NCBI RefSeq assembly: GCF_019048845.1
Contig: NZ_CP077426.1
Location: 2,713,501-2,777,500 of the forward strand
Length of the DNA: 64,000 bases
Source: Vibrio mimicus
GTDB lineage: Bacteria; Pseudomonadota; Gammaproteobacteria; Enterobacterales; Vibrionaceae
Reading direction: 5' to 3'
In this document: piece after piece, positions 29,634 through 42,150 of the stretch
Layout: the number at the start of each line of letters is the position of its first letter
Numbering within the stretch: the first letter of the stretch is position 1
Made by a program: the position numbers and the translations under genes
Notes under the pieces: generated by a model
Databases searched by the model: none
The model's input: only the letters and a program-made list of their open reading frames with translations
Told to the model about the DNA's origin: nothing

Positions 29634-30764
29634 TCAGATTTCAAACATCAAACTACCCGGAGCCAAGAATGGCCAGCGTAGGACGCTCGGGCTACTTTGC
29701 CCTTCACTGGCAAAGAAATAGCCCACTTGTGGTGTGGCGAAGACTTGATCGCCGCGACTCAAGCGCTTTTCGCTTAAAGAGCGATGTGAAAGTTTGGCTT
29801 CCCACAGCTCTTGGCTTTGCCAACCGACAGGCGCTAACTCAACGCGCACTTCTGCCCCAACCGGGTTAATCGAGACCACTTCAAACGGCAATGAGGCTTG
29901 GCTGTTCTCTTTATCTGACAGCGCCAACTCATGGCTGCGCACATACAGCAAACCACTTTGACGCGTCGCGTCACTCTCTGGTGGCTGAATAAAGGCAGAG
30001 CCATTGACCCACTGGCCATTTTGCCACTCACCCGCAAACTGATTAACGTTCCCAAAGAAATCAAACACAAAGCGGCTATTGGGCTGAGCGTAAAGCTCAA
30101 CGGGTGAATCAATCTGCTCAATGCGGCCATTGCTCATCACCACTACGCGATCGGAAAGCTCCAACGCTTCATCCTGATCGTGAGTCACAAACACACTGGT
30201 AAAGCCTAACTCATCATGCAGACTGCGCAGCCAACGGCGCAACTCTTTACGCACTTTGGCATCCAAAGCGCCAAACGGCTCATCCAACAGTAGCACTTCA
30301 GGTTGGGTTGCCAGTGCGCGAGCCAGAGCAATACGCTGTTTTTGACCACCAGAAAGCTGCTCTGGATAACGATGCGCCAAATGGCCAAGCTGTACGATTT
30401 CAAGCAGTTGCTTCACACGCTTTTGAATTTCCGCCGGATTTGGACGCTGAGCACGCTCCATCACCTGCAAGCCAAACGCTACGTTATCGGCCACCGTCAT
30501 ATGACGAAACAGCGCATAGTTTTGGAACACAAAGCCGACTCGACGATCGCGCACATGCACATTCGTTACGTCACGATTTCGAAAATGAATCGTGCCAGAA
30601 TCCGCCCCTTCCAACCCCGCAATAATACGCAGCAAAGTGGTTTTTCCTGAACCAGATGGCCCTAACAAACCAATCATTTCGCCATCTTCAATCTTGAGAG
30701 AAAGCGGGGCAAGCGCCTGAAACTGGCCAAAATGTTTAGAAATATTATCTAGACGAATGCTCAT
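29634..30764 (-). CDS. cysA: Sulfate/thiosulfate ABC transporter ATPase CysA
   Basis: 376 residues. Walker [10 protein letters not shown], signature LSGGQKQR, Walker [13 protein letters not shown], then a TOBE-like C-terminal regulatory domain. It energises sulfate import with CysT and CysW. Its start overlaps the cysW stop by four bases, showing translational coupling. The sbp-cysT-cysW-cysA order is normal. Confidence 0.97.
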   Translation of the reverse strand: MSIRLDNISKHFGQFQALAPLSLKIEDGEMIGLLGPSGSGKTTLLRIIAGLEGADSGTIHFRNRDVTNVHVRDRRVGFVFQNYALFRHMTVADNVAFGLQVMERAQRPNPAEIQKRVKQLLEIVQLGHLAHRYPEQLSGGQKQRIALARALATQPEVLLLDEPFGALDAKVRKELRRWLRSLHDELGFTSVFVTHDQDEALELSDRVVVMSNGRIEQIDSPVELYAQPNSRFVFDFFGNVNQFAGEWQNGQWVNGSAFIQPPESDATRQSGLLYVRSHELALSDKENSQASLPFEVVSINPVGAEVRVELAPVGWQSQELWEAKLSHRSLSEKRLSRGDQVFATPQVGYFFASEGQSSPSVLRWPFLAPGSLMFEI

Positions 30765-31624
30765 AAGGTTCCCTGCTCATTATGCTCGACCGCCTGAAGG
30801 CGCTCTTGACGCCACTCGACCAAAGCTTTCAGTAATAGTGTTAATAGGGCGATAAACGCCAGTAGCGAAGCGCTAGCAAAGGCCGCTTGCGACTGATAAT
30901 CCTCGTACAGAAGCTGTACATGCAAAGGCAAGGTATTGGTTTCACCACGAATGTTGCCTGAAACCACCGCTACCGCGCCAAACTCCCCCACCGCGCGAGC
31001 ATTGGTGAGGATCACGCCATAAATCAGCGCCCACTTAATGTTAGGCAGAGTGACTCGGCGAAACAGTTGCCACCATGATGCGCCCAAAATCACTGCGGCT
31101 TCTTCATCCGAACGTCCTTGCTGCTGCATAAGTGGAATTAGCTCACGCGCCACAAACGGACAGGTCACAAACACAGTCACCAGTACAATGCCCGGCCAAG
31201 CAAACATGATTTGCAGATCGCGCTCATACAACCATTCACCCAACCAGCCACTGGTGCCATAGAGCAGCAGGTAAAGTAACCCCGCCACCACCGGAGAAAC
31301 AGCGAACGGAATATCAATCAAGGTGATCAAAAACTTGCGACCAACAAATTCAAAGCGGGTCACTAGCCAAGAGAGCAGCACACCAAACACCAGATTGATT
31401 GGCACTGTCAGTAGCGCCACCACCAGCGTTAACCCTATCGCGTGGCGCGTATCGGGGTCATTAAAGTAACTAAAATAAGCGCCAATGCCGTTGGCAAACG
31501 CTTGTTGGAAAATGCTCAGCAGTGGGATCAGCAGCAGTACGGCCACCAATAGCAGAGCCAATGCGATCAAACTCCATTTCACCCACGGCTTTTCACCGAC
31601 ACGTAAAGGCTGAGAATGTGCCAT
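30761..31624 (-). CDS. cysW: Sulfate ABC transporter permease CysW
   Basis: 287 residues with six membrane helices and the EAA loop ([22 protein letters not shown]) that contacts CysA. Pairs with CysT. 10 bases after cysT, 4-base overlap with cysA. Confidence 0.96.
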   Translation of the reverse strand: MAHSQPLRVGEKPWVKWSLIALALLLVAVLLLIPLLSIFQQAFANGIGAYFSYFNDPDTRHAIGLTLVVALLTVPINLVFGVLLSWLVTRFEFVGRKFLITLIDIPFAVSPVVAGLLYLLLYGTSGWLGEWLYERDLQIMFAWPGIVLVTVFVTCPFVARELIPLMQQQGRSDEEAAVILGASWWQLFRRVTLPNIKWALIYGVILTNARAVGEFGAVAVVSGNIRGETNTLPLHVQLLYEDYQSQAAFASASLLAFIALLTLLLKALVEWRQERLQAVEHNEQGTL

Positions 31625-31634
31625 AAACTGATTC

Positions 31635-32486
31635 CTATCGTCCGTGAATGCGACGCAGATAAGCGCCTTGCCAGAGGTTAATCATCAGCAGTAACAAAAG
31701 TGAGGTCAGCAGCACAACCGAGGCAATCGCACTCGCCGCTGGGAAATCAAACTCTTGCAGACGCACGAAGATCATTAACGAGGTAATTTCGCTGATGTAA
31801 GGCATGTTGCCGGCAATAAAGATCACCGCTCCGAACTCCCCTAAACTGCGCGTAAAAGACAACGCCGTTCCGACCAATAAAGCGGGTTTGAGTGAAGGGA
31901 GAATCACTTTCCAAAATACGGCAGCGTCGGATGCGCCTAACGTCATGCCCGCTTCTTCTTCTTCACGGGAAATTTCTTCTAACACAGGCTGAACCGTGCG
32001 CACCACAAAGGGAATACTGGTAAAGGCCATCGCCACAATAATACCAAGTGGCGTATAAGCGACCTTGATCCCTAACTCAGCAACTACGCTACCAATCCAG
32101 CCATTGGCCGAATACAGCGTTGCCAAGGTAATCCCAGCAACCGCAGTGGGCAGCGCAAAAGGAAGATCGACCAGTGCATCAAGAATGCGTTTGCCGGGAA
32201 AAGTGTAACGCACCAACACCCAAGCAAGCAGCAAACCAAACAAGCCATTAAACAGTGAAGCAATCAAGGCCGAGCCAACCGTCACTTTATAACTTGCCAC
32301 AACACGAGGGTCGGCAATCACTTGCCAATACTCGCTAAAGGTCATGTTGCTGGTCTGCATGATAAGCCCAGTGGCAGGCAGCAGCAGGATCAAGCTGACA
32401 AACAGCAAAGAGACACCGAGGCTCAACGCAAAACCGGGTAAAACCCGTTGCTGGCGCGGGCGAGAGTGTGCAAGCGTTTGACCCAT
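31635..32486 (-). CDS. cysT: Sulfate ABC transporter permease CysT (CysU)
   Basis: 283 residues, six membrane helices; EAA loop EEEAGMTLGASDAAVFWKV. It precedes cysW and follows the sulfate-binding protein gene by 76 bases, forming one operon. Confidence 0.96.
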   Translation of the reverse strand: MGQTLAHSRPRQQRVLPGFALSLGVSLLFVSLILLLPATGLIMQTSNMTFSEYWQVIADPRVVASYKVTVGSALIASLFNGLFGLLLAWVLVRYTFPGKRILDALVDLPFALPTAVAGITLATLYSANGWIGSVVAELGIKVAYTPLGIIVAMAFTSIPFVVRTVQPVLEEISREEEEAGMTLGASDAAVFWKVILPSLKPALLVGTALSFTRSLGEFGAVIFIAGNMPYISEITSLMIFVRLQEFDFPAASAIASVVLLTSLLLLLMINLWQGAYLRRIHGR

Positions 32487-32562
32487 AAAACCTCTTTCGA
32501 TACATCAGGGTGGAATTAAGGTTGCCCATCCATTGGGCAACCTAGAGAAATGTCAGACAAGA

Positions 32563-33564
32563 TTAGCGGCGCAGCAGTTGATCCAACTTTGCCCCATTGG
32601 CAAACTGGGTTTTCATCGCTTGTTCCCAACCACCAGCAATCCCTTCTACGGTCAGCAACTCAACAGTAGGGAAACGCTCAGCAAATTCAGCTTGTACCTT
32701 GGCATCGTGCACTCGGTAGTTGAACTGAGCTAACAGGCGTTGTGCTGGTTCACTGTACAGGTATGAAACGTATTCGGTCGCCACATCATAAGTCCCATTA
32801 CGTTTTGCCACTTTCTCCACTACCGCGACTGGGAATTCAGCCAAAATCGAGGTTTTCGGCACCACGACTTGGTAATCATCCGCACCGTATTGCTGACGAA
32901 TGTTATTCACTTCCGATTCAAAGGTGATCAGCACATCGCCAATCCCACGCTCAACGAATGATGTGGTTGCACCACGACCGCCAGTATCAAATACCGCGAC
33001 GTTAGCCAGAAACTTCTTCAAAAACTCATCTTGCTGCGCTTGGTTATCCTGACCAAATTGTTTTTGTGCAAAGCCTAGCGCTGCCAAGTAGGTGTAACGC
33101 GCATTACCTGAGGTTTTCGGGTTCGGGAATACACTTTTCACATCATCACGTACCAAATCACTCCAATCTTGGATGTTTTTGGGGTTGCCTTTGCGCACCA
33201 AAAATGCCGTGGTGGAGTAATAAGGCGAGCTCGCGTTTGGTAGCAGGGTTTGCCAGTTTGCTGGGATCAGCTTGCCTTTGTCGTGCAGAATTTGCACATC
33301 AGTCACTTGGTTAAACGTCACCACATCTGCCGCTAGGCCTTGCAGAATAGAACGCGCTTGAGCCGATGATCCAGCGTGCGACTGTTTAATTTCGACCGTC
33401 TTCCCTGTTTTTTGTTGCCAATGCTCAGCAAACACAGGGTTGTAAGCCACAAACAGCTCACGAGCAATATCATAAGATGAGTTGAGAATGGTTTGATCGG
33501 CCGCAGAGGCTTGGAACGAGCCTGCTAGCAGTAACGCTGTTAATGTCGATTTAATTCGGTTCAT
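32563..33564 (-). CDS. sbp: Periplasmic sulfate-binding protein
   Basis: 333 residues with signal peptide (cut after QASA-A) and the family blocks [29 protein letters not shown] ([15 protein letters not shown]) and [20 protein letters not shown]. It delivers sulfate (or thiosulfate) to CysTWA. Sbp and CysP are paralogues; I call Sbp, but cannot exclude CysP. First gene of the operon, divergent from cysM. Confidence 0.93.
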   Translation of the reverse strand: MNRIKSTLTALLLAGSFQASAADQTILNSSYDIARELFVAYNPVFAEHWQQKTGKTVEIKQSHAGSSAQARSILQGLAADVVTFNQVTDVQILHDKGKLIPANWQTLLPNASSPYYSTTAFLVRKGNPKNIQDWSDLVRDDVKSVFPNPKTSGNARYTYLAALGFAQKQFGQDNQAQQDEFLKKFLANVAVFDTGGRGATTSFVERGIGDVLITFESEVNNIRQQYGADDYQVVVPKTSILAEFPVAVVEKVAKRNGTYDVATEYVSYLYSEPAQRLLAQFNYRVHDAKVQAEFAERFPTVELLTVEGIAGGWEQAMKTQFANGAKLDQLLRR

Positions 33565-33822
33565 GTTGTTCTACTCCAGAATCACAAGTGCCAAGATGGC
33601 TTCCTTTATGCTGCTAGATTATGAGGAAAATCGTTTATAAAAAAGCACATTAATAGAACGTTTTGGAATAATTTCTAGCAATAAATTGTATGCCGAAGAT
33701 AAAGTCGTTCTTATACTGCTGACATGAAAATAACGCCGCTGGCAAAGAGTCGTCTTACGCTTGCGCCGTCAATCAACAGAAGCTTTATCGGTTGTCACTA
33801 TTAGAAATAGAAGGATCGCTCT
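33565..33822. promoter_or_regulatory. Divergent control region of sbp operon and cysM
   Basis: 258 AT-rich bases between two divergent cysteine-assimilation genes. By family knowledge both should be driven by CysB, but CysB sites are too degenerate for me to place. No coding frame or strong hairpin is seen. Confidence 0.5.
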
Positions 33823-34710
33823 GTGTCTGATTTCCCCACTCTTGAAGATTATGTAGGTCAAACGCCCTTGGTGCGTTTACAGCGCCTCAATGCAGGCCGC
33901 TCTACGGTATTGGTAAAGCTCGAAGGCAATAATCCAGCGGGTTCCGTGAAAGATAGACCAGCCCTTAATATGATTGTGCAAGCCGAAGCGCGCGGCAGTT
34001 TGCAGCCCGGCGATACCATCATCGAAGCCACCAGTGGTAATACTGGCATAGCGTTGGCGATGGCCGCCGCCATCAAAGGCTACAAGATGATTCTGATCAT
34101 GCCCGATAACGCCACTCAAGAGCGCAAGGATTCGATGCGCGCGTATGGTGCTGAGCTGATTTTGGTTAGCAAAGAACAAGGGATGGAAGGCGCACGCGAT
34201 TTAGCCTTACAGATGCAGCAAGAAGGTAAAGGCAAGGTATTGGATCAATTCAATAACTTGGATAACCCTGACGCGCATTATCGCTCAACCGGGCCGGAAA
34301 TCTGGCAGCAGAGCCAAGGCAAAATCACCCATTTTGTTTCAAGCATGGGCACCACAGGCACCATCATGGGCGTCTCTCGCTACCTGAAACAGCAAAATCC
34401 GCAGATCCAGATCATCGGCTTACAACCCTCGGAAGGCAGTGCGATTCCCGGTATTCGCCGTTGGCCACAAGCCTACCTCCCCGGCATTTTTGATGCTGCA
34501 CGAGTCGATCAGGTACTGGACGTGACTCAAACTGACGCCGAACAGACCGCACGCGCCCTTGCGCGTGAAGAAGGAATTTGCGCTGGCGTCAGCTCTGGCG
34601 GAGCCGTGTTTGCCGCTTTGCAGATTGCCCAGCAAAATCCGGGATCCGTAGTGGTAGCGATTGTGTGCGATCGTGGCGACCGTTATCTATCCTCAGGATT
34701 ATTTTCCTAA
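33823..34710 (+). CDS. cysM: Cysteine synthase B (CysM)
   Basis: 295 residues starting at GTG (33823, MSDFPTLEDYVG) with AAGGA at 33811-33815. PLP-lysine motif PAGSVKDRPALNM, substrate loop EATSGNTG and phosphate-binding GTTGTIMG are present. CysM makes cysteine from O-acetylserine and sulfide, or S-sulfocysteine with thiosulfate, fitting the divergent sulfate/thiosulfate transporter. Confidence 0.96.
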   Translation: MSDFPTLEDYVGQTPLVRLQRLNAGRSTVLVKLEGNNPAGSVKDRPALNMIVQAEARGSLQPGDTIIEATSGNTGIALAMAAAIKGYKMILIMPDNATQERKDSMRAYGAELILVSKEQGMEGARDLALQMQQEGKGKVLDQFNNLDNPDAHYRSTGPEIWQQSQGKITHFVSSMGTTGTIMGVSRYLKQQNPQIQIIGLQPSEGSAIPGIRRWPQAYLPGIFDAARVDQVLDVTQTDAEQTARALAREEGICAGVSSGGAVFAALQIAQQNPGSVVVAIVCDRGDRYLSSGLFS

Positions 34711-34977
34711 CTGAGCTTTCCGACACTCGGCTTAAGCTGAGTGTCGAAACCTCTTTGACTTGGTATCCATATCACGCTCCCTACGCGCTTTTCGGTAAAC
34801 CTCTTGCGGCGATGGTCTAATGCCCCGTAAGGTCTCCACCATCTAGAGAAAGAGCTCAATTGCCCCGCCCTAGTCAGGTTTGCTATGCTCTGTAACCGTT
34901 TTTAAGTGACCCATGCCCGCCTTGTAATGAAACACCGCAAGGCCTGCGCAGATGATGATAAGCAGCGATATAAGATT

Positions 34978-37566
34978 ATGATGAAATCGAACGCCTCACC
35001 GAGCGAGTCTCTTTCGCACCACACCCCGATGATGCAACAGTATTTAAGACTCAAGGCGGAAAACCCAGACATTCTGCTGTTTTATCGCATGGGGGATTTT
35101 TACGAACTGTTTTATGACGATGCCAAACGCGCCTCTGAACTACTGGACATTTCCTTAACCAAACGCGGTGCATCGGCGGGTGAACCCATTCCTATGGCGG
35201 GTGTGCCTTTCCATGCGGTGGAAGGTTATTTGGCGAAACTCGTCCAGATGGGGGAATCGGTCGCGATCTGCGAACAGATTGGCGATCCTGCCACCAGCAA
35301 AGGCCCCGTTGAGCGCAAAGTGGTGCGGATTGTGACACCGGGAACAGTGACCGATGAGGCCCTGCTCTCAGAGCGAGTCGATAACCTGATCGCGGCGATT
35401 TATCACCATAACGGCCGTTTTGGCTACGCGACCATGGATATCACCTCCGGCCGTTTTCAGCTTAGTGAGCCGCAAACCGAAGAAGAGATGGCCGCCGAGC
35501 TGCAACGCACTTCGCCTCGTGAACTCTTGTTTCCTGAAGATTTCGCACCTGTGCATTTAATGGCAAATCGCCAAGGCAACCGCCGCCGTCCGATTTGGGA
35601 GTTTGAACTCGCCACCGCGAAACAGCAGCTCAATCAACAATTTGGCACTCGTGATTTAGTCGGTTTTGGCGTTGAGCAAGCACAATTAGGCTTATGCGCG
35701 GCAGGCTGTTTGATCCAATACGTGAAAGATACTCAGCGTACGGCTCTACCGCATATCCGCTCACTGACTTGGGATCGCCAAGATCAATCGGTGATTTTGG
35801 ATGCCTCGACGCGGCGCAACCTTGAGCTCACTTATAACTTGGCGGGTGGAACGGATAACACGCTCGCTGATGTACTCGACCATTGTGCGACCCCGATGGG
35901 TAGCCGCATGCTCAAACGTTGGATCCATCAACCGATGCGCGATAACGCCACACTCAATCAGCGTTTAGATGCCATTGGCGAGCTGAAAGAAACCGCTTTG
36001 TATGGGGAACTGCATCCCGTGCTCAAACAGATTGGCGATATTGAACGGATCCTCGCCCGTCTAGCGCTGCGCTCAGCGCGGCCGCGCGATTTAGCTCGCC
36101 TACGCCACGCCATGCAGCAGTTGCCAGAATTACACTCGGTCATGAGCGAGCTTAATCAACCTCACCTTACCGAACTACGCACCCATGCCGAGCCGATGGA
36201 TGAATTGTGCGATTTACTCGAACGTGCGATCAAAGAAAATCCACCCGTGGTAATCCGCGATGGTGGCGTGATCGCCGATGGTTACAGTGCTGAACTCGAT
36301 GAGTGGCGCGATTTGGCCAACGGGGCAACCGAATTTCTGGAACGCTTGGAAGCCGAAGAGCGTGATCGCCACGGGATCGACACCCTAAAAGTCGGCTATA
36401 ACAATGTGCATGGCTTCTACATTCAGGTTAGCCGTGGTCAAAGCCACTTAGTGCCGCCACATTATGTGCGTCGTCAAACCTTAAAGAATGCCGAACGTTA
36501 CATCATCGAAGAACTCAAGCAGCACGAGGATAAGGTACTCAACTCCAAATCTCGTGCTCTCGCGGTCGAGAAACAGTTGTGGGAAGAGTTGTTTGATTTG
36601 CTGCTACCGCATCTTGAGCAATTACAACAACTGGCGGCTTCCGTTGCCCAATTGGACGTACTGCAAAACCTCGCAGAACGCGCGGAAAGCTTGGAATACT
36701 GCCGCCCCACTTTGGTGAAAGAGGCAGGAATTCGTATTATTGGTGGACGTCACCCAGTGGTTGAGCAAGTGATGAATGAGCCGTTTATCGCCAACCCGAT
36801 TGAGCTTAATCCACAGCGACGCATGCTGATCATCACCGGCCCCAACATGGGCGGCAAATCGACTTACATGCGCCAAACCGCGTTGATTGCACTGATGGCG
36901 CATATCGGCAGCTATGTGCCGGCGGAATCTGCGCACGTTGGTCCTTTGGATCGCATTTTTACCCGTATCGGTGCTTCGGATGATCTCGCCTCTGGCCGCT
37001 CAACCTTTATGGTTGAGATGACGGAAACCGCCAACATACTGCACAACGCCACCAGTCATAGCTTAGTATTAATGGATGAAATCGGCCGCGGCACCAGTAC
37101 CTATGATGGTTTATCACTGGCTTGGGCCAGTGCGGAATGGTTAGCGCGTGAAATTGGTGCACTCACCCTCTTCGCGACTCACTACTTTGAACTGACAGAG
37201 CTACCCAACAACTTGCCACATTTAGCCAATGTCCACCTTGATGCGGTAGAGCATGGCGACAGTATTGCCTTTATGCATGCGGTACAAGAAGGGGCCGCTA
37301 GTAAATCGTTCGGTTTGGCAGTAGCAGGGCTCGCGGGGGTACCAAAACCTGTGATCAAAAATGCACGCGCCAAACTTCAGCAACTCGAGCTGTTAAGTTC
37401 ACAACCTGCCGAGACTCGTAAACCTAGCCGAGTGGATATCGCCAACCAACTGAGCTTAATTCCGGAACCAAGTGTTGTTGAACAAGCATTAGCAGAGCTC
37501 GATCCCGATGAACTAACGCCACGTCAGGCACTCGATGTGTTGTATCGTTTGAAAAAAATGCTTTGA
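34978..37566 (+). CDS. mutS: DNA mismatch repair protein MutS
   Basis: Start at 34978 ([13 protein letters not shown]) gives 862 residues, the usual Vibrio length; a longer frame from 34906 adds 24 unconserved residues. The mismatch-contacting motif [11 protein letters not shown] lies near residue 35, followed by connector, lever and clamp domains, and the ATPase with [18 protein letters not shown] and [16 protein letters not shown]. The 267 bases before it hold only an inverted repeat at 34721-34746 after cysM. Confidence 0.98.
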   Translation: MMKSNASPSESLSHHTPMMQQYLRLKAENPDILLFYRMGDFYELFYDDAKRASELLDISLTKRGASAGEPIPMAGVPFHAVEGYLAKLVQMGESVAICEQIGDPATSKGPVERKVVRIVTPGTVTDEALLSERVDNLIAAIYHHNGRFGYATMDITSGRFQLSEPQTEEEMAAELQRTSPRELLFPEDFAPVHLMANRQGNRRRPIWEFELATAKQQLNQQFGTRDLVGFGVEQAQLGLCAAGCLIQYVKDTQRTALPHIRSLTWDRQDQSVILDASTRRNLELTYNLAGGTDNTLADVLDHCATPMGSRMLKRWIHQPMRDNATLNQRLDAIGELKETALYGELHPVLKQIGDIERILARLALRSARPRDLARLRHAMQQLPELHSVMSELNQPHLTELRTHAEPMDELCDLLERAIKENPPVVIRDGGVIADGYSAELDEWRDLANGATEFLERLEAEERDRHGIDTLKVGYNNVHGFYIQVSRGQSHLVPPHYVRRQTLKNAERYIIEELKQHEDKVLNSKSRALAVEKQLWEELFDLLLPHLEQLQQLAASVAQLDVLQNLAERAESLEYCRPTLVKEAGIRIIGGRHPVVEQVMNEPFIANPIELNPQRRMLIITGPNMGGKSTYMRQTALIALMAHIGSYVPAESAHVGPLDRIFTRIGASDDLASGRSTFMVEMTETANILHNATSHSLVLMDEIGRGTSTYDGLSLAWASAEWLAREIGALTLFATHYFELTELPNNLPHLANVHLDAVEHGDSIAFMHAVQEGAASKSFGLAVAGLAGVPKPVIKNARAKLQQLELLSSQPAETRKPSRVDIANQLSLIPEPSVVEQALAELDPDELTPRQALDVLYRLKKML

Positions 37567-37594
37567 TCCTACTTTTCTCTGCACCAGAAAAACT

Positions 37595-37618
37595 AAAGGC
37601 ACTCTTAGGAGTGCCTTT
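37595..37618. terminator. Terminator between mutS and rpoS
   Basis: AAAGGCACTC / GAGTGCCTTT, loop TTAG, between converging genes. Confidence 0.85.
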
Positions 37619-37643
37619 AAGTTCAAATAAGGAATAAAAAGGG

Positions 37644-38654
37644 TTAGTTGATGTCGTATTCAACGTTAAACAGAGCTTCCATATTCAAACCTTGTTTGAC
37701 CAGAATCTCACGCAGTCGACGTAAGCCTTCCACTTGAATTTGACGCACACGTTCGCGAGTTAGATTGATCTCACGACCGACTTCTTCGAGTGTTGATGGT
37801 TCATACCCCAACAACCCAAAACGACGAGCAAGAACCTCTTTCTGTTTTGGATTGAGCTCATCCATCCAACCCAGTAGTGATTCACGAATATCATCGTCTT
37901 GAGTCGAAAACTCAGGATCCGCATTGTGAGAATCAGGCAGGATATCCAAGAGCGCTTTATCACCATCGCCACCAATCGGTGTATCAACAGAGCTGATACG
38001 CTCGTTGAGTCGCAGCATTTTGGTCACATCATCAACGGGGCGATCCAGCTCAAGTGCAATTTCTTCTGGCGTAGGTTCGTGGTCAAGACGTTGTGACAAT
38101 TCACGCGCAGTGCGCAGATAAATGTTCAGCTCTTTGACAACATGGATCGGTAGACGGATGGTGCGCGTTTGATTCATCAGCGCACGTTCGATGGTTTGAC
38201 GGATCCACCATGTCGCGTAAGTTGAAAAACGGAAACCGCGTTCTGGGTCGAATTTTTCAACCGCACGAATTAAACCCAGATTACCTTCTTCAATCAGATC
38301 GAGCAGTGCTAATCCACGGTTACTGTAACGACGTGAAATTTTAACGACTAAACGCAAGTTACTTTCAATCATGCGTTTACGCGCCGCTTCATCGCCACGT
38401 AAAGCACGACGAGCATAAAGCACTTCTTCTTCGGCAGTCAGTAGAGGTGAAAAACCAATCTCGCTGAGATACATCTGGGTCGCATCGAGGCTTTTCGCAG
38501 AAGCATCAAACTCTTCACGAACCTCATCACTTGCCCCTTCAACAGCAACTAATTCTTCATCATTGGTAAGCTCGTCATCCGCTTCTAGCACTTCCAGTGC
38601 TTCATCTTCAAAATCGAACTCTTCTACTTTGGTTACGGTATTGCTGACACTCAT
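37644..38654 (-). CDS. rpoS: Stationary-phase sigma factor RpoS
   Basis: 336 residues. An acidic N-terminus is followed by region 1.2 ([16 protein letters not shown]), region 2 ([38 protein letters not shown]), region 3 and region 4 helix-turn-helix ([20 protein letters not shown]). The truncated region 1.1 and TIRLPIHV separate it from RpoD. Ribosome site GGGGGAGG precedes the ATG. It lies downstream of nlpD, inside which its main promoter lies in E. coli. Confidence 0.98.
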   Translation of the reverse strand: MSVSNTVTKVEEFDFEDEALEVLEADDELTNDEELVAVEGASDEVREEFDASAKSLDATQMYLSEIGFSPLLTAEEEVLYARRALRGDEAARKRMIESNLRLVVKISRRYSNRGLALLDLIEEGNLGLIRAVEKFDPERGFRFSTYATWWIRQTIERALMNQTRTIRLPIHVVKELNIYLRTARELSQRLDHEPTPEEIALELDRPVDDVTKMLRLNERISSVDTPIGGDGDKALLDILPDSHNADPEFSTQDDDIRESLLGWMDELNPKQKEVLARRFGLLGYEPSTLEEVGREINLTRERVRQIQVEGLRRLREILVKQGLNMEALFNVEYDIN

Positions 38655-38727
38655 AGCGGCCTCCCCCTGGCAACTTTGCGAGTCATTGCGAGATACAACC
38701 TTTGCAGTATGACATTAGCAATATGAG

Positions 38728-39663
38728 TTAAGGTAAGTAGCGTTTAGGATTCACTGACTTCCCTTGATAACGGATCTCAAAGTGCAAGCGTACACTATTG
38801 GTTCCAGAACTTCCCATGGTGGCGATTTTCTGGCCTGCTTGCACTGTTTGTCCTTCCTTTGCTAGCAGCTGATCATTGTGGGCATAGGCACTTAAATAGT
38901 GCTCATTATGTTTTATGATGATTAGGTTGCCATAACCACGTAATGCATTGCCCGAATACACTACGGTTCCTTCTGCAGTAGCAACGACAGCCTGACCACG
39001 TTGGCCAGCGATGTCTATCCCTTTGTTGCCTTGATCGCCCGCAGAAAAATTCTTTATGACTCTACCCTTTGTCGGCCATAGCCACTTCGCCACCTTATCA
39101 TTCGAAGGTTTAGAATCTACTACATTAACATTAACATTTTGTTTACCGACAGGTTCAACATACTCCTTTGTTTTTGTTTGATCAACCGCCTTAACTGGAT
39201 CTTTTTTAGTCATATTTTGACTATTGTTTGAGCCTTTTTGTGCTTTTTTGGCATTAGAGCTTTTACTCACAGGCTGCGTAGCACTGGTCGCCGCTGCCGT
39301 TTTGCCAACCGCAGAACCAAGGCTTGAAGCCGCCGCCACCGTAGCGACACCGCCAGTACCACCATAAGCGGGAGGTGTATAGTTAGGGAGCCATAACTTC
39401 AGTTTTTGCCCAGGATGAATGGTATAAGGGGCGGAAAGATCGTTGTAACGGATAAGATCGTTTACATCTTTATCTGTGAGGTAGGCAATAAAATAGAGCG
39501 TGTCACCTTTTTTAACTTCATAGTAACTTCCGCGATAACTACCACGCTCAATTGCATTGTAATCTTTACCCAATCCGGAAACTGGCGCAGGGGATTGTGC
39601 AACACAGCCAAATAATAGGCTGCTGAGCAGCAAGAGCACCAGACGGAAAGAGTAAAGAGTCAT
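38728..39663 (-). CDS. nlpD: Amidase activator lipoprotein NlpD
   Basis: 311 residues: lipobox LLFGC, a LysM domain (about 47-91, YYEVKKGDTLYFIAYLT), an Ala/Ser/Lys-rich linker and a LytM/M23 domain. The LytM zinc ligands are degenerate (NKGIDIAG where active enzymes have H-x-GIDI), as expected for an activator of the AmiC/AmiB amidase in cell separation. Between pcm and rpoS in the conserved order; its stop-start junction with pcm shares one base. Confidence 0.95.
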   Translation of the reverse strand: MTLYSFRLVLLLLSSLLFGCVAQSPAPVSGLGKDYNAIERGSYRGSYYEVKKGDTLYFIAYLTDKDVNDLIRYNDLSAPYTIHPGQKLKLWLPNYTPPAYGGTGGVATVAAASSLGSAVGKTAAATSATQPVSKSSNAKKAQKGSNNSQNMTKKDPVKAVDQTKTKEYVEPVGKQNVNVNVVDSKPSNDKVAKWLWPTKGRVIKNFSAGDQGNKGIDIAGQRGQAVVATAEGTVVYSGNALRGYGNLIIIKHNEHYLSAYAHNDQLLAKEGQTVQAGQKIATMGSSGTNSVRLHFEIRYQGKSVNPKRYLP

Positions 39664-40289
39664 CAGGCGAGATCTCCTGAGACTAAAGGCACGAAACGGA
39701 CTGCTTCAATTTGCTCAGAAATAAATTGATCGCCTTGACGTACAATTCTGTAGAGATGCTGCTCATTTTCTCCCACTGGAATTACCATGCGACCACCTTC
39801 TGCGAGCTGCTCCAATAAACCTTGTGGCACTGTAGCCGCAGCAGCAGTGACCAAAATTGCATCAAAGGGAGCTCGTGCTGACCAACCTTGCCAACCATCA
39901 CCATGCTTGGTTGAAACATTGTAGATATCGAGCTGCTTCAAGCGTCGTTTGGCATCCCATTGCAGGGTCTTAATCCGCTCGACCGTAAAAACATGGTTTA
40001 CCAGTTTGGCGAGAACCGCAGTTTGATACCCAGACCCCGTACCAATTTCCAACACTTTGGTTTCAGGGGTCAAAGCCAGCAACTCTGTCATCTTCGCCAC
40101 AATGTAGGGCTGTGAAATGGTTTGCCCTTGACCAATCGGTAGCGCATTGTTGTCATAGGCTTGGTGCATCATGGCGGGTGCCACGAAAAACTCGCGTGGC
40201 AGTGCATGGATTGCCGTCAACACAGGTTGAGAGGTAATCCCTTGCTCTGTTAAAAATTGAATCAGTCTGTTGGCTTTTGGGTTAGCCAT
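39663..40289 (-). CDS. pcm: Protein-L-isoaspartate O-methyltransferase
   Basis: 208 residues with methyltransferase motif [18 protein letters not shown], preceded by [13 protein letters not shown], the family signature. It repairs isoaspartyl damage in aged proteins. It overlaps surE by 8 bases and abuts nlpD, forming surE-pcm-nlpD-rpoS. Confidence 0.97.
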   Translation of the reverse strand: MANPKANRLIQFLTEQGITSQPVLTAIHALPREFFVAPAMMHQAYDNNALPIGQGQTISQPYIVAKMTELLALTPETKVLEIGTGSGYQTAVLAKLVNHVFTVERIKTLQWDAKRRLKQLDIYNVSTKHGDGWQGWSARAPFDAILVTAAAATVPQGLLEQLAEGGRMVIPVGENEQHLYRIVRQGDQFISEQIEAVRFVPLVSGDLA

Positions 40290-41034
40290 TCACCTTTTCC
40301 TTTAACCAATTATCCATGCTGCGCAGTGACTCATGTGCCGTCAGGTCGACCTGCAGTGGCGTTAGTGACACCAAACCGCGTTCAATAGCATTAAAGTCGG
40401 TTCCTAGCCCTGCATCTTGCTCTTTACCCGGAGGGCCAAGCCAATAAATATCATGCCCACGAGGATCTTTCTGCTTTATCATGCTTTCTGCGTGATGCCG
40501 CGCACCTAAGCGAGTGACTTCAATACCTTGAATTTGTTCTAAAGGCCGATCCGGAATATTCACATTAAGCAAGCGATTGGTTGGAATTGGGTTAGCGAGA
40601 TGTTGCTCGACCAGTTGACGCACAAAGTGTACCGCCGTAGCAAAATGCGTCGAGCCCGTAAGGGAGAATGCGATCGACTGCACGCCAAGAAAATGCCCTT
40701 CCATCGCTGCAGCAACCGTTCCCGAATAAAGCACATCATCACCCAAATTGGCACCGTGATTGATCCCACTCAGCACCAAATCAGGTAAATCATCTTTCAT
40801 CAGTTCGTTGAGTGCAAAATGCACGCAATCGGTCGGGGTACCTTGTACGGAATAGGTGTTGTCGGCGATTTTCGAAACACGCAATGGATGCTCTAGGGTC
40901 AGTGAATTGGAAGCGCCACTGCGGTTACGATCCGGCGCGACAATCACAATCTCCGCTAAATCACGTAATACATCCGCCAAAGCATGAATGCCTTGTGCGT
41001 AAACGCCATCATCGTTACTGAGCAGAATCTTCAT
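40282..41034 (-). CDS. surE: 5'/3'-nucleotidase SurE
   Basis: Start at 41034 ([13 protein letters not shown]) gives 250 residues, the family length; an upstream start at 41073 adds 13 residues. Metal-binding LSNDDG and [16 protein letters not shown] are intact. It hydrolyses nucleoside monophosphates and short polyphosphate. It starts one base after truD ends and overlaps pcm. Confidence 0.96.
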   Translation of the reverse strand: MKILLSNDDGVYAQGIHALADVLRDLAEIVIVAPDRNRSGASNSLTLEHPLRVSKIADNTYSVQGTPTDCVHFALNELMKDDLPDLVLSGINHGANLGDDVLYSGTVAAAMEGHFLGVQSIAFSLTGSTHFATAVHFVRQLVEQHLANPIPTNRLLNVNIPDRPLEQIQGIEVTRLGARHHAESMIKQKDPRGHDIYWLGPPGKEQDAGLGTDFNAIERGLVSLTPLQVDLTAHESLRSMDNWLKEKVNG

Positions 41035-41035
41035 C

Positions 41036-42121
41036 TTAATCTTCACTCTCAGAATCGCGGTTTTCTTGCTCATTACCTTGATCGTAATGACGCACTACAG
41101 GGATCTCTTCAATCAATTCACGCACCAAGGAAGTCGCAAAACTGCCTGCATCGAGTGAGAAGCGCAGTGTGATTTGATCCTCTTGTACTTGCCAGCTTAA
41201 GTTTTGTGCCTTGAGAGCAATGGCACGACGATCATGGCGCATACGGTTACCACGGATCAAGGCCATTAAATCGGGCTCGGCATCGAGTTCAGCTTGTTCA
41301 AGTTGCAAGGTTTGGCCGGAAGTCGGCAGCGCATTATCGCCCGCCAAAGCCGCAGAAATCGCCGCTTCTCCAGCTTGCAAGCGCTGATCCCAAAGAGCGA
41401 AATCATCTTCCACGTTGAACATTTGCTGCTCGGCTAAAGCAATGTCACCTTCGATAAAGCGAGCAAAACAGCCTTGCTCAATCCGCTTAGAGACAATCTG
41501 ATTGAAAATCCATGAACGAGCGGCTGAAAGATACAAACTGCGTTGATTCTGATTGCGCGAACGGACATTGTCACGCCCCCAACGGCGAGCCTCACTGAGG
41601 TTATTGCCATGACGACCAAAACGCTGACTACCAAAGTAATTGGGAACGCCCAATTCAGCAACCGTTTCTAAACGGTTTAATACCGCTGCAACATCGCTTA
41701 CTTCCGATAGGGTGACGACAAATTCATTGCCTTGCAAATCACCCGGACGAAGCTTTTTGTCGTGGCGAGTCACCTCAAGAATTTCAATGCTAGGGTATTG
41801 CGCCAGAAACGCAGAGAAATCCGGCGTTTCGCCATTCGGCAGATGCACACTCAACCACTGCTCGGTAACGGCATGCCTGTCTTTTAAACCCGCCCAGCTC
41901 ACCGCGCGTGAAGGTACGCCACAGGCTTTGGCTAATTCATTGGCCACAAAGCTGGTGTTTTCCCCTGTCTTACGAATACGCACCATCAAGTGCTCGCCGT
42001 GTCCCGTTAAGGAGTAGCCCAACACTTCATTGACTTGGAAGTGTTCTGGCAGCGCTTTGAGTTTGGCCTTCGCAGTCGGTTTACCGCACAAATAAGCCAG
42101 AGGAGAGAGAATATCAGTCAT
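41036..42121 (-). CDS. truD: tRNA pseudouridine synthase TruD
   Basis: 361 residues; catalytic Asp81 in [11 protein letters not shown] and family blocks [15 protein letters not shown] and [11 protein letters not shown]. It makes pseudouridine 13 in tRNA-Glu and others. Part of the ispD-ispF-truD-surE run. Confidence 0.97.
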   Translation of the reverse strand: MTDILSPLAYLCGKPTAKAKLKALPEHFQVNEVLGYSLTGHGEHLMVRIRKTGENTSFVANELAKACGVPSRAVSWAGLKDRHAVTEQWLSVHLPNGETPDFSAFLAQYPSIEILEVTRHDKKLRPGDLQGNEFVVTLSEVSDVAAVLNRLETVAELGVPNYFGSQRFGRHGNNLSEARRWGRDNVRSRNQNQRSLYLSAARSWIFNQIVSKRIEQGCFARFIEGDIALAEQQMFNVEDDFALWDQRLQAGEAAISAALAGDNALPTSGQTLQLEQAELDAEPDLMALIRGNRMRHDRRAIALKAQNLSWQVQEDQITLRFSLDAGSFATSLVRELIEEIPVVRHYDQGNEQENRDSESED

Positions 42122-42150
42122 CTTAATTCCAAAATTTTTTATAGGCTGAG